A stretch of 64,000 bases of DNA, taken from NCBI RefSeq assembly GCF_003171515.1, contig NC_089393.1:992001-1056000 (forward strand), given 5' to 3'. Shown here in pieces: positions 56,533-64,000 of this stretch (the first letter of the stretch is position 1; the number at the start of each line of letters is the position of its first letter). The position numbers and the translations under genes are program-made. Under the pieces are notes generated by a model, which worked only from the letters and a program-made list of their open reading frames with translations, was not told the origin of the DNA and ran no database searches. The DNA comes from Pyrenophora tritici-repentis. Lineage: Eukaryota > Ascomycota > Dothideomycetes > Pleosporales > Pleosporaceae.

Positions 56533-57403
56533 ATGTCGTTCCAACGCTCCAGCGCCCTCGAATCGCAGCCCACGACCTGGCGACGAGAAGACGATGCATC
56601 ATACGCCGATGACCCCGAGTTCCGCGACTTTGCTACAAAGCTCTCCGACGACCTCTTCGCCCTCACACGCAACGTAGCCCGCCTATCGCAAGAGACGGCC
56701 AAGCTAGGGACCAAGCACGAGACAGCCCGTGTGCGCGAGCGTGTCAAGACAACAGTCGAAGAGACATCAGACAAGTTCAAAGAGCTGGGCGAGGGCCTCA
56801 AGAAGATTACAACATGGCCCGATGTCGGGGTACGATGAACCCATGTCCCTTTCACTATCAGCAACAACTAACACACCACTCTAGCCCTCGCAAAAGTTCA
56901 CCCAGTCCAAGCTCCAGCGCGAGTTCAAAGCCACCCTCACAGAGTTCCAGCACCTCCAGAAGCAGGCTTTAGAGAAGGAGAAGCAATCGGCTCAAGCGGC
57001 ACGCACAGCCCTGCAAGACGCATCATCGCCAAGCGACGAGCGGGGAGGAGAGTTTGGACAGCAGCAGGAGCAGGAACAGCTGCGCTTGGCAAACCAGGAC
57101 GAAGTTGACTTCCAGGAATCGCTCATTATCGAGCGCGAGTCTGAGATCCGTAACATCGAGCAGTCGGTCGGTGAGCTCAACGAGCTGTTCCGTGATGTCG
57201 CCCACATGGTGCATGAACAAGGTGCCCAGCTCGACATCATCGAGGAGAACGTCGACACTACACACGATGCGTCGCGAGGCGCACACATCAATCTCAAACA
57301 GGCGAGCAACTACCAGAAGAGCGCCAGAAGTAAGGCGTGCATTCTGTTGCTCATCCTTGCCATTGTACTCGTAATCATCGTCCTGGCTGTTGCTCTGGAC
57401 TAA
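56533..57403 (+). CDS. Syntaxin (Qa-SNARE), PEP12/VAM3 type
   Basis: Two exons (56533-56829, 56885-57403) and a 55-nt intron (GTACGA donor, CTCTAG acceptor) give 271 residues. The N-terminal part (residues 25-140) is a three-helix Habc-type domain: FATKLSDDLFALTRNVARLSQETAKLG, QKFTQSKLQREFKATLTEFQHLQKQA. The SNARE motif (about 180-243) is IIERESEIRNIEQSVGELNELF, with the central zero-layer Gln in HEQGAQLDIIEENVD. It ends with one C-terminal membrane anchor (CILLLILAIVLVIIVLAVALD). The pattern fits endosomal/vacuolar Qa-SNAREs (yeast Pep12 or Vam3), which pair with Qb, Qc and R-SNAREs to fuse membranes. Which of the two it is cannot be decided from sequence by eye. Functionally it lies downstream of the Ccz1-Ypt7 step. 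Confidence 0.88.
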
Positions 57404-57651
57404 GCCTGTGCTATTTCCCCTTGTTGCTGGTATTGGTTGTTTTGGGCGTTGCATTAAGTACTTGGTGGGCTTATACCATGGTGTGAATGCCTTTGTTTCA
57501 GTTGCACATTCTGTCGTTTTGGAGTCAAGCATGCACCGACTGTACCATTTCAGCTGTCTATCGCCTACTTTGCAGTGGCCTACATGGTCCTATCTAATTC
57601 ATCTTCACAAGTACTTCATCGTTTCTCACAGTATTACCTCCAGCGAGTGCT
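57404..57651. other. Short gap between convergent genes
   Basis: 3' flanks of the syntaxin and decarboxylase genes; nothing else seen. Confidence 0.5.
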
Positions 57652-58848
57652 CTAAGCCTTGTTAACAGGCTCGCCCTTCTCGTCAATCAAGCTCTCGTCG
57701 GTCTTGATAGGACCCTCGCCAACGCCAGTCAAGATAACCCTGCTAACACCCTCCTCCAAGAATGCGATAGCTGGTCCAGCCTCAAACTTGACCTTCTCCA
57801 GTGCCTCGGCATTTGCCTGGACTGACTGGCCCCTCGCGCCCTGCCAACCATCTTTCTCGTTCAAGATGGTCTTGAACAGACCCGCCACCTCCTTCTCGTT
57901 CTCCTCGAGGTAGTAGATGACAGCATTTGGACCAGCGTCGAACGTGTACGCAGCAATGATCTTGCCTGCTGCCGCATTGATGCTCTCAACGACCTTGATA
58001 GCCGCCCTTGAGACATCGTTGAGGTAGAAGATGGGAGGGAAAGTGTCGAGACATGTGGCATGGAAAGAGTTGCTGTCCATCATGGTGACCTTGCCGAAAG
58101 TCTCAAAGTCCTTGTCCTGGATAGCCTTCTGCATCTCCTTCATGCGGCGCGGGACGGTCTCCGTAGCTCTCGACTGGAACAGGCTGGATGTAGCGACCGT
58201 AATCTGCATACCCGAAGTACTCGACACGCCCTTCTTTGCAGCACTGACAACTAGGATAACGGCACGCATGTTGGGCCAGTGGCTCGCGGGTGCCACCTGG
58301 AAAGCAACACTGTCGCTTCCATCCGAGGCGGAGCCCTGCTCCCAGCCTACGTATCCACCAAAGAGCGACCTGCACGCTGAGCCAGAGCCCTGTCTCGCAA
58401 TGCGGGAGAGGTCCGTTGGCGAAGAAGGAAGCTCGTAGAGGTTCGCAATCGCGCGGACGAGAGCCGCGAAACCAGCTGCCGAACTAGCCAGTCCAGCAGC
58501 AGTGGGGAAGTTGTTCTCGGAAACAATGCGCAGGGGAAGCTCGGACAGCTTGGGCAGGCTAGAGTCCTTGTCCTCGAGTTGCTTCCTCAGCGCCCTGAGC
58601 TCCCTGAAGCATGCCTGTGTCCTAGCACCAGACACATCTTGCGATTGGCCGTTGAGGAGAAGCGTGTCTTCTTTTGGGTAGGTGGACGAGCACGACGCGG
58701 TCGTGTGCGTACGGAGATCCGACTGCGCGAGGGTAACACTAAGGGATGAGTTGGTAGGAAGGTTGAGCTTCGGGTCGCGCTTTCCCCAGTACTTGATCAC
58801 GGCAATGTTGACAGGAGCAGTAGTGCTGGCACGGTGCATGTCGGACAT
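57652..58848 (-). CDS. mvd1: Mevalonate diphosphate decarboxylase
   Basis: A single exon of 398 residues from ATG 58848 (MSDMHRASTTAPVNIAVIKYWGK). GHMP kinase-fold motifs are clear: APVNIAVIKYWGKRDPKLNLPTNSSLSVTL (substrate-binding Lys and Ser), NNFPTAAGLASSAAGFAALVRAI (ATP-binding loop), RQGSGSACRSLFGGYVGW, MDSNSFHATCLDTFPPIFYL, and YTFDAGPNAVIYYL, whose Asp is the catalytic base. The enzyme makes isopentenyl diphosphate from mevalonate diphosphate using ATP, the last step of the mevalonate pathway feeding ergosterol and protein prenylation (including Rho1). Length equals the fungal norm. Known as ERG19/MVD1 in yeast. The promoter is shared, head-to-head, with the heme lyase gene (408 bp). 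Confidence 0.96.
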   Translation of the reverse strand: MSDMHRASTTAPVNIAVIKYWGKRDPKLNLPTNSSLSVTLAQSDLRTHTTASCSSTYPKEDTLLLNGQSQDVSGARTQACFRELRALRKQLEDKDSSLPKLSELPLRIVSENNFPTAAGLASSAAGFAALVRAIANLYELPSSPTDLSRIARQGSGSACRSLFGGYVGWEQGSASDGSDSVAFQVAPASHWPNMRAVILVVSAAKKGVSSTSGMQITVATSSLFQSRATETVPRRMKEMQKAIQDKDFETFGKVTMMDSNSFHATCLDTFPPIFYLNDVSRAAIKVVESINAAAGKIIAAYTFDAGPNAVIYYLEENEKEVAGLFKTILNEKDGWQGARGQSVQANAEALEKVKFEAGPAIAFLEEGVSRVILTGVGEGPIKTDESLIDEKGEPVNKA

Positions 58849-59256
58849 TTTGAGCAAGTTTGATAGATTGTTCGCTGCAAGAGCAAAAAGGAAAGAAAGC
58901 GGGAAAGCGGTGAATGTGACAGTTTGGTGGGGTCTGTTTATATGCAGGGTCTAAGTGGGTGGGGTTCTAGATGGGAAGAAAGGTGCCAATAACGAAGACA
59001 ATACTCAACGACGCTTAATGGGGTAAAGAAGGGCATTCCCAATTATTTGATTTACCAGGATGACTTCTCAATTGAGGACCGAGGCTTTATCGACACGTCC
59101 TGGTGAGCGTAGCGGTGAAAGAAGGATAGCATCTAAGCCAGCCAATCACAGCATCTCAACTTCCGCGCGAGGCCCGTGCCCAAGATTTCTCGACTCGAAT
59201 CGCTGCCGTCACCAATCCATCCCGACTCTTTCCCACACACACGCCAAACTTGCACA
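58849..59256. other. Divergent promoter between MVD1 and the heme lyase gene
   Basis: 408 bp without a coding frame; probably bidirectional promoter. Confidence 0.5.
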
Positions 59257-60048
59257 ATGTCTTCACAAGACGACCCAGCAGCCGCCTGTCCCGTCGACCA
59301 CAAAACACGCGAAGCATGGCTCGCCCAAGCCCGCGCCCAAAATACCAATGCGCCTACAAACCTTCATAACACCCCGGTCGCCCCGCCAGCACCTTCACAA
59401 GCAAAACCCGCCGTCCCACAATCCTGCGACTCCTCCTCCCTAGACCAAAGTACCACATCCCCGCCACCCACAAGCACAGGCATCCTCTCCCAAATCCGAC
59501 TTGGCACCGACCGCGAAGTCAGCACCATCCCGCGTGCCCTCCCCGACGCCCCCAGCGCCCGCCCCGCAAACAACGAGCGCGACACGGGCGCGGACAAGAA
59601 AACAGGTAACTGGATCTACCCGTCCGAGCAAATGTTCTTCGATGCCATGCGACGCAAAGCCTACGACCCCTCCGCCCCAGACATGCGCACCATAGTCCCC
59701 ATCCACAACGCCGTCAATGAGCGCGCCTGGCACGAGATCAAGGGCTGGGAGCGCGGCCGCGGCGCTGAAGCCTGTGGTGGACCCAAGTTGGCGAGTTTTA
59801 GTGGGCTGAGCACTAGTTTGACGCCGAGAGCGAGATGGAAGAGTCTGATGGGCTATCAGGCGCCGTTTGATCGCCACGACTGGGTTGTGGATCGTTGCGG
59901 GACAAAAGTAGAATATGTGATTGATTTCTATGCGGGCAAGGATGAGAAGAAGGAGGGAAAGGCGCTGAATTTCTATCTGGATGTTAGGCCCAAGTTGAAT
60001 AGTTGGGAGGGGGTTAAGATGAGGGTTTTGAGGTTTTGGGGGTTTTAG
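59257..60048 (+). CDS. cyc3: Cytochrome c heme lyase (holocytochrome c synthase)
   Basis: A single exon of 263 residues starting at ATG 59257 (MSSQDDPAAACPVDH). The ACPVD Cys-Pro motif is the N-terminal heme-regulatory type motif of the family. A Pro/Ser-rich linker is followed by the HCCS core: LSQIRLGTDREVSTIPRALP, GNWIYPSEQMFFDAMRRK, MRTIVPIHNAVNERAWHEIKGWE (heme-binding His in PIHNAVNE), FSGLSTSLTPRARW, PFDRHDWVVDRCGTKVEYVIDFYAG, and LDVRPKLNSWEGVKMR. It attaches heme covalently to apocytochrome c in the mitochondrial intermembrane space. Fungi often have separate lyases for c and c1; the sequence by eye fits CCHL/Cyc3 but Cyt2 cannot be fully excluded. Confidence 0.92.
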   Translation: MSSQDDPAAACPVDHKTREAWLAQARAQNTNAPTNLHNTPVAPPAPSQAKPAVPQSCDSSSLDQSTTSPPPTSTGILSQIRLGTDREVSTIPRALPDAPSARPANNERDTGADKKTGNWIYPSEQMFFDAMRRKAYDPSAPDMRTIVPIHNAVNERAWHEIKGWERGRGAEACGGPKLASFSGLSTSLTPRARWKSLMGYQAPFDRHDWVVDRCGTKVEYVIDFYAGKDEKKEGKALNFYLDVRPKLNSWEGVKMRVLRFWGF

Positions 60049-60464
60049 GGACTTTTGGTGATGATGATGATGATGAGATGTTGTAAATATATATGTTTGA
60101 GATGATTAGATACTTGTATTATATGTAACAAACGACACACAGCATTATGGATCCAAGGACATTCCAGGATAAATGCCTTTGTAGACGGCGTGCGTGGCTT
60201 CGATGGGATATATCTATCTATAAGAAGAGAACAACAGGGAGCACAAGAAAACAACATTATCTGCTCGACCCTTCGTTATCGAAAACGCCGTATACGCCAT
60301 GCGAACCTCCCCAGCACGAAGCCGCCGCAGATGTCCCACCAAGACAGCAAGACAACAACGGCGCAAAGAAAGCCATACGTACACCAAACCACGACATCCC
60401 CATCATTCCAATCATACAAACAACTATTCATCCACCCCCAGAGACTTTAATCAATTAATCATAA
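60049..60464. other. Gap between convergent heme lyase and J-protein genes
   Basis: 3' flanks; includes a (GAT)6 microsatellite at about 60060-60076. No gene called. Confidence 0.5.
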
Positions 60465-61625
60465 TCACTGCCCATAAACCTCCAATCCCAACTTTCTCAA
60501 TTTATTACAATTCTTCAACTCCATATTCCTGGCCTTATTCATCGCCTCCGTGTCGACGCTAAACCAGCCCTGCGCATCTTCCATGGCTTTCCTCTGCTTA
60601 AACTTTTCCGTCTGACACCTCGTGTTGGTAATGGAGACGTACTGGTTCTCGGCCGCCTCGTCGAGTTTACGCCATTTCTTAGGTGTGTAATCCTGCACGT
60701 CCTTTGGGTCGACAAAGTAGTCTATTTTTATGCGCGAGGAGACGCGCTTCATCGTGTTTGGCGTGCGGGGGGTTTCGAAGACGAGCGAAGGGCCGGCTGC
60801 GGTTGTGGAGGAGCCGGAGAAGAGGGAGGAGAGGAGGGGGAGGACAAAGAGGAAGAGGAGTGGGAGGAGGTTGGCCAAGGCGGAGCTAATGTTTTGGGGC
60901 TCTGAGCCGTTTGGGGGTGCGGCTGTGCGGGGGCGTCGTTGTGGGAAGCCGCCGCCGAATTGGTGAACGCGCACGCCGGGGCCGCCGCCGAGGTTGAAGA
61001 CGAAACCGGGACCCGTATCCATGCCGCCTGGTGTTGTGTTAGTATGCTTGTTTCCCAAAGAGTCTTCCGCGGAATGGCATTGTGTAAGCCTAGGCTTCAC
61101 ATCTCAGCAACGTACCAAAAGGACCCCCAAACGCACCACCGAAGAACTGTCTAAACAGCTCCTCAGGCGTCATCTCCTCATCCCCAAACCCACCCCCCTC
61201 CTCTCCTCGCAAACCCATTGCCAAACGGACTCGGTCCCCCCACCACCACCATTGGCCCCCGCCGCAGCCCGCGGGTCAAACCTCGCATCAGGATCCAACC
61301 CAAACTGATCGTACTTCTTCTTCTTATCCGGGTCGCTGAGCACCTGGAACGCCTTGCTAACTAACTTGAACGCATCGTCCGCGCCATCATACCCATTCTT
61401 ATCCGGATGCGTAAGCAGCGAGAGTTTGCGGTACGCCTTCTTGATATCAGAGTCCGAGCACGTGGCTTTTACTTCTTCAAGTCCCAGAATCTTATAGTAG
61501 GCCGTCGGTGCGCACTGCTTGATTCGTATTACTGCGGCTTTTTGCTCGACGGTGAAGGCGCGGCCTGCGCTGCCGTCGTGGTGGTCTCGCCCTTTTGCAT
61601 CGGAGCCTGACGTCTTGCCTGACAT
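60465..61625 (-). CDS. hlj1: ER membrane J-protein HLJ1-like (DnaJ plus DUF1977), two apparent frameshifts
   Basis: Starts at ATG 61625. Residues 40-115 are a J domain: AYYKILGLEEV, IKKAYRKLSLLTHPDKN with the HPD triad, and AFQVLSDPDKKKKYDQFGLDPDARF. Then follows a Gly-rich segment, and after an 88-nt intron (61115-61028, GTACG donor, ACCAG acceptor) MDTGPGFVFNLGGGPGVRVHQFGGG, a membrane helix (NLLPLLFLFVLPLLSSLFSG) and the DUF1977 tail ending KLRKLGLEVYG. Between the J domain and the intron the reading frame changes twice, at a G6 run at 61241-61236 and another at 61198-61193; the family-like residues SPFGNGF and EEMTPEELFRQFFGG are each in a different frame. One base fewer in each run restores one frame. 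HLJ1 recruits Hsp70 to ER membranes for ER-associated degradation. Confidence 0.82.
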
Positions 61626-62165
61626 TTTCCGGTGGTTGTTCGTGTGCCGCGGAGATGTTTCCGTGTATTTGTGTATACGAGCGGAATCCGTTTGTGAGGT
61701 TCTTGTCGAGAGAGAGATTTATATGGCTGCCGGGCGGGCAGCGGGCTCGCTGGGAAAGCCCCCCGAGATGCGCAAAAAGTGTAAAAGGTCGACTTCTATC
61801 GTGCAGGCGATACGCATGCGTCGGGATCAGTTGGATTCGCGGATACGTAAAACAATAAAAGTCGTGGTCGTGGCGGGTCCGTCGTTCGTGTCGTTGCACT
61901 GCAAGTCGTACTGTATTATGTGGTTATCTGTTGTTTGGAGTTCGCGAGTCGGATTTGGCTGCACGCTGGGTTGGCACGGGCGGAAGCGTGACGGTCCTGG
62001 GTCCCAGCAACCCACTTCCGAACCTAACGTCATTGAACCGCTACCAAATCTCAATCCAGATCCAGAATCTGGGCCAATTCCTCCATCCAATTCACTTTAC
62101 CTATGCATTTTGTTTACCCTGGGCTAAATTCTCAATCTCATCGTACACACGACAAAACGAACATA
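61626..62165. other. Divergent promoter between HLJ1-like and small membrane protein genes
   Basis: 540 bp; no supported coding frame. Confidence 0.5.
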
Positions 62166-62765
62166 ATGCCTGAACAAGCAAAGGATTCTATGCTCCAATC
62201 GCTCAGAAACTGGGGAGGTACGTTCATCCATGTCACTTCCCAACATTGAAGGCTGTTACATACTTCCCTACGCTCACGTGCCTCACTTTGCGCATCGATC
62301 GATACATGTATACAATGACACAACTGATAGTCCACCAGAAAACTCTGTACCCCCAACTCTCCTCGCCACTCTCATCACCGCTCAACATGCCCGTCCCTTC
62401 CAGGTCTTCCCCATGATGTTCCCACCCGTCCTGCTCTTCTCATCCTACCTGAACCTGAGCAACTACAAGACGGATTCTGCTGGGATAACAGCGGCCTGGA
62501 GTGGGTTGTACGCATTACTTGCCATGCGCAGAAGACAGGTATGTTCTCGAAACCTCTTTGCAACGCTCTTTGCTTCTTCCATCTTGGTTGCATCAAGAAC
62601 CATCACATTGTTCTGTACCTAACAGCAAGCCAGGGAATCAGGAACAAACTCACTGTTCGCGGTGTTGTCAGAGGAAGCTCGCTCGCACTTTGTGCTGTTA
62701 ACGTGGTAGGCTGTGGGTTGGCCTACACGTTTGGCAAGCGGGAAAAGGAAGAGAAGAAAGTGTAG
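62166..62765 (+). CDS. Small integral membrane protein, possibly AIM19-like
   Basis: Three exons (62166-62217, 62339-62538, 62634-62765) with introns of 121 and 95 nt give 127 residues. The first acceptor (CACCAG, 62338) is chosen because it keeps frame from SLRNWGE into NSVPPTLLATLITAQHARPF; the second intron has a clear ACCTAAC branch. Hydrophobic segments are VPPTLLATLITA, FPMMFPPVLLFSSYLNL, ITAAWSGLYALLAM and SLALCAVNVVGCGLAYTFG, so three or four membrane helices, ending in a charged REKEEKK tail. The LLFSSYLNLSNYKTDSAGITAAWSGLY block looks strongly conserved. It reminds me of fungal Aim19-type mitochondrial proteins, but this is from memory and weak. Function unknown. Confidence 0.65.
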
Positions 62766-62932
62766 AGACCTGATGAGAATGAAAACTGGCCAATGTGACA
62801 TACTGTAATTCTAGACGTGAAGTTTGTCCGGAAAGAGTAGGCCGGCAATGAAACGAAATCTATCAGCAATCCATCTTAGACGACACCGTCGCTATGCTAA
62901 ACAATCGACATCATCTACAAGACACGCAACTA

Positions 62933-64000
62933 CTACCAAGCATCACCCCATCCTTCTGCTTCCTCATCCTCTTCAGCTGGTTTGGGTTTCGGTGTCTCCT
63001 TTTTGACCTCCTTCTTTGGCGCTGCAACAACCTTTCTCGTTGAGCCTGTCGTACTTGATCGCGCTCCAACCACTGGCCTCGCTGCTTTGGCTGCTGGCGA
63101 TGTTGATTTCGTAAGACCTTTTGGCAGAGGGCTCTTGGTTGTCTTCTTCGCGTTTGACTGTGCTGCTAACCACCCTGCAAAGTCAGGCTCGCCTTTGTCG
63201 TCATATGAGGTCGCGGTTGTCGGCTTTGATACAGCTGGTGCACCCCAAGGGTCCTCATCTTCGTCGTGAGCCATGGGCTCCTCATCAGCAGCAGTATCAG
63301 CAAAGCCACCCCAGTCGTTGTTAAAGTCCTCAACTTCGGCCTCGTCGTCGAACGCTGTTGTACCAGGCGATTTGATTGTAGGTATAGAAGCGGTGCTTTT
63401 GGCGCTGTGCAGTTGCATTCCTGGTTTCGTTGCTAGCGGAACTGGTGGCTTGTTGGCTGACGTAGTTGGTGGTACTGAAGACGACCTTTGCTCTGCTGCT
63501 CCGTTGGTTGACCCAGCCTGTATCTGTCCGGCCGTTGATGCTAATTTGTTTGTGAAGCTCGAAATGGCCCAGCCAGCCCATGAAGTATCGTTCGCAGGCG
63601 TTCCCATGCGGGGTGTAGGTCCTCCACCAGTAGCGAGACCTGGCGATGGGAGGACTGTATCAGGCATAGTGGCAGCGAACTTTCGGATGCGGGCAATGTA
63701 GATGTCAACGCTCTTCTGCGCCTGGTCCCGAATGAGCTTCTCCTTATCGACTAAAGACGGACACATGATCGGAAGCAGCTTCGTCGCGCAGTCGTCCTCG
63801 CTGAAGAGGTCGGCAGTCGCGGCTAGGGCCAAGAGTGCAGCATTCCGAGCATGAACGAAAGGGTCCCGTAGTGAGCGTGCGAATGCGGCCGCGAGGACTT
63901 TGGCTCGAGTCTTTCAGAATATTAGTATTCTACTGAACAAGATCGGATCGGGAAAACGGCATACATTTGCTCCCAGGTTTCGCGCAATCTTTCCTAAACA
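62933..64000 (-). CDS. SCY1-like pseudokinase (SCYL1/CEX1 type), C-terminal part, runs off right edge
   Basis: Two exons are visible: the right one (64000-63965) and 63910-62933, split by a 54-nt intron (63964-63911, GTATGC donor, ACTAAT branch, GAAAG acceptor). Joined, it reads CLGKIARNLGANTRAKVL then AAAFARSLRDPFVHARNAALLALAATADLFSE, the HEAT-repeat region of SCY1-like proteins, then LLPIMCPSLVDKEKLIRDQAQKSVDIYIARI. The last 230 residues are disordered (Ser/Thr/Pro/Lys-rich) with WG/FADT-type motifs (FNNDWGGFADT, DPWGAP, DFAGWLAAQ) and end in EGWGDAW. These proteins bind coatomer and clathrin components and, as yeast Cex1, take part in nuclear tRNA export. The kinase-like N-terminus is beyond the window. 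A transcript end lies near 62930, facing the small membrane protein gene. Confidence 0.9.

Noticed and set aside
61193..61241. Intron with GTGGTG donor and GCGAG acceptor in the HLJ1-like gene
   Set aside because: It would mend the frame but has no branch site, a poor donor, and would delete family-like residues; frame breaks at G6 runs fit better.

Overview
The window looks like chromosomal DNA of a filamentous ascomycete, most likely a Dothideomycete (Pleosporales-like). Genes carry short introns, mostly 45-60 nt, with GTAAGT-like donors and CTAAC-type branch sites. The gene set is Pezizomycotina-type: CRZ1, CCZ1, NDC1, a GH92 mannosidase, PNGase A and BTB proteins. There are about 30 protein genes on both strands, two tRNA genes, one hAT transposon relic and several gene-poor stretches. 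Nothing suggests prokaryotic or organellar DNA.

Layout. 0-6 kb: 5' end of a secreted GH92 mannosidase (runs off the left edge), a tandem alpha/beta-barrel protein, a tiny cysteine-rich secreted-type protein that only appears after splicing, a damaged BTB gene and a mitochondrial-type protein. 6-8.6 kb: gene-poor, with a tRNA-Pro(CGG) gene that seems to carry two introns. One is the normal anticodon-loop intron. The other, in the D-loop, looks exactly like a spliceosomal intron. 8.6-22 kb: CRZ1, a YCII protein, RNR1 head-to-head with mitochondrial ribosomal protein bL17m, a BTB protein, a Dabb protein, a DUF1761 protein and a polysaccharide deacetylase. 22-34.8 kb: loose, gene-poor DNA with microsatellites around a DUF1279 protein, a small unknown protein and PNGase A. 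34.8-41.3 kb: a DMT-family transporter, tRNA-Asn(GTT), a 1,052-bp hAT relic with an 8-bp target-site duplication, and mitochondrial FMT1. 41.6-64 kb: a dense housekeeping block: CCZ1, a GPI-type aspartic protease, UFD2, RHO1, NDC1, a PEP12-type syntaxin, mevalonate diphosphate decarboxylase, cytochrome c heme lyase, an HLJ1-type J-protein, a small membrane protein and the 3' part of an SCY1-like pseudokinase.

How the genes relate. There is no biosynthetic cluster. Functional threads are membrane traffic (CCZ1, syntaxin, RHO1, SCY1-like), ER/ubiquitin quality control (UFD2, HLJ1, possibly PNGase A), mitochondrial biogenesis (bL17m, FMT1, heme lyase, DUF1279) and calcium/cell-cycle regulation (CRZ1, RNR1 with an MCB box upstream). 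Several pairs are head-to-head with short shared promoters (RNR1/bL17m, FMT1/CCZ1, NDC1/syntaxin, MVD1/heme lyase).

Most notable: the D-loop spliceosomal-type intron in tRNA-Pro; four GC-AG introns among roughly 35 introns placed by hand; the spliced six-cysteine secreted-type peptide; the complete hAT relic; and two apparent frameshifts at G6 runs in the HLJ1-like gene. All gene models were built by eye from reading frames, splice signals and remembered family signatures; no database search was run.
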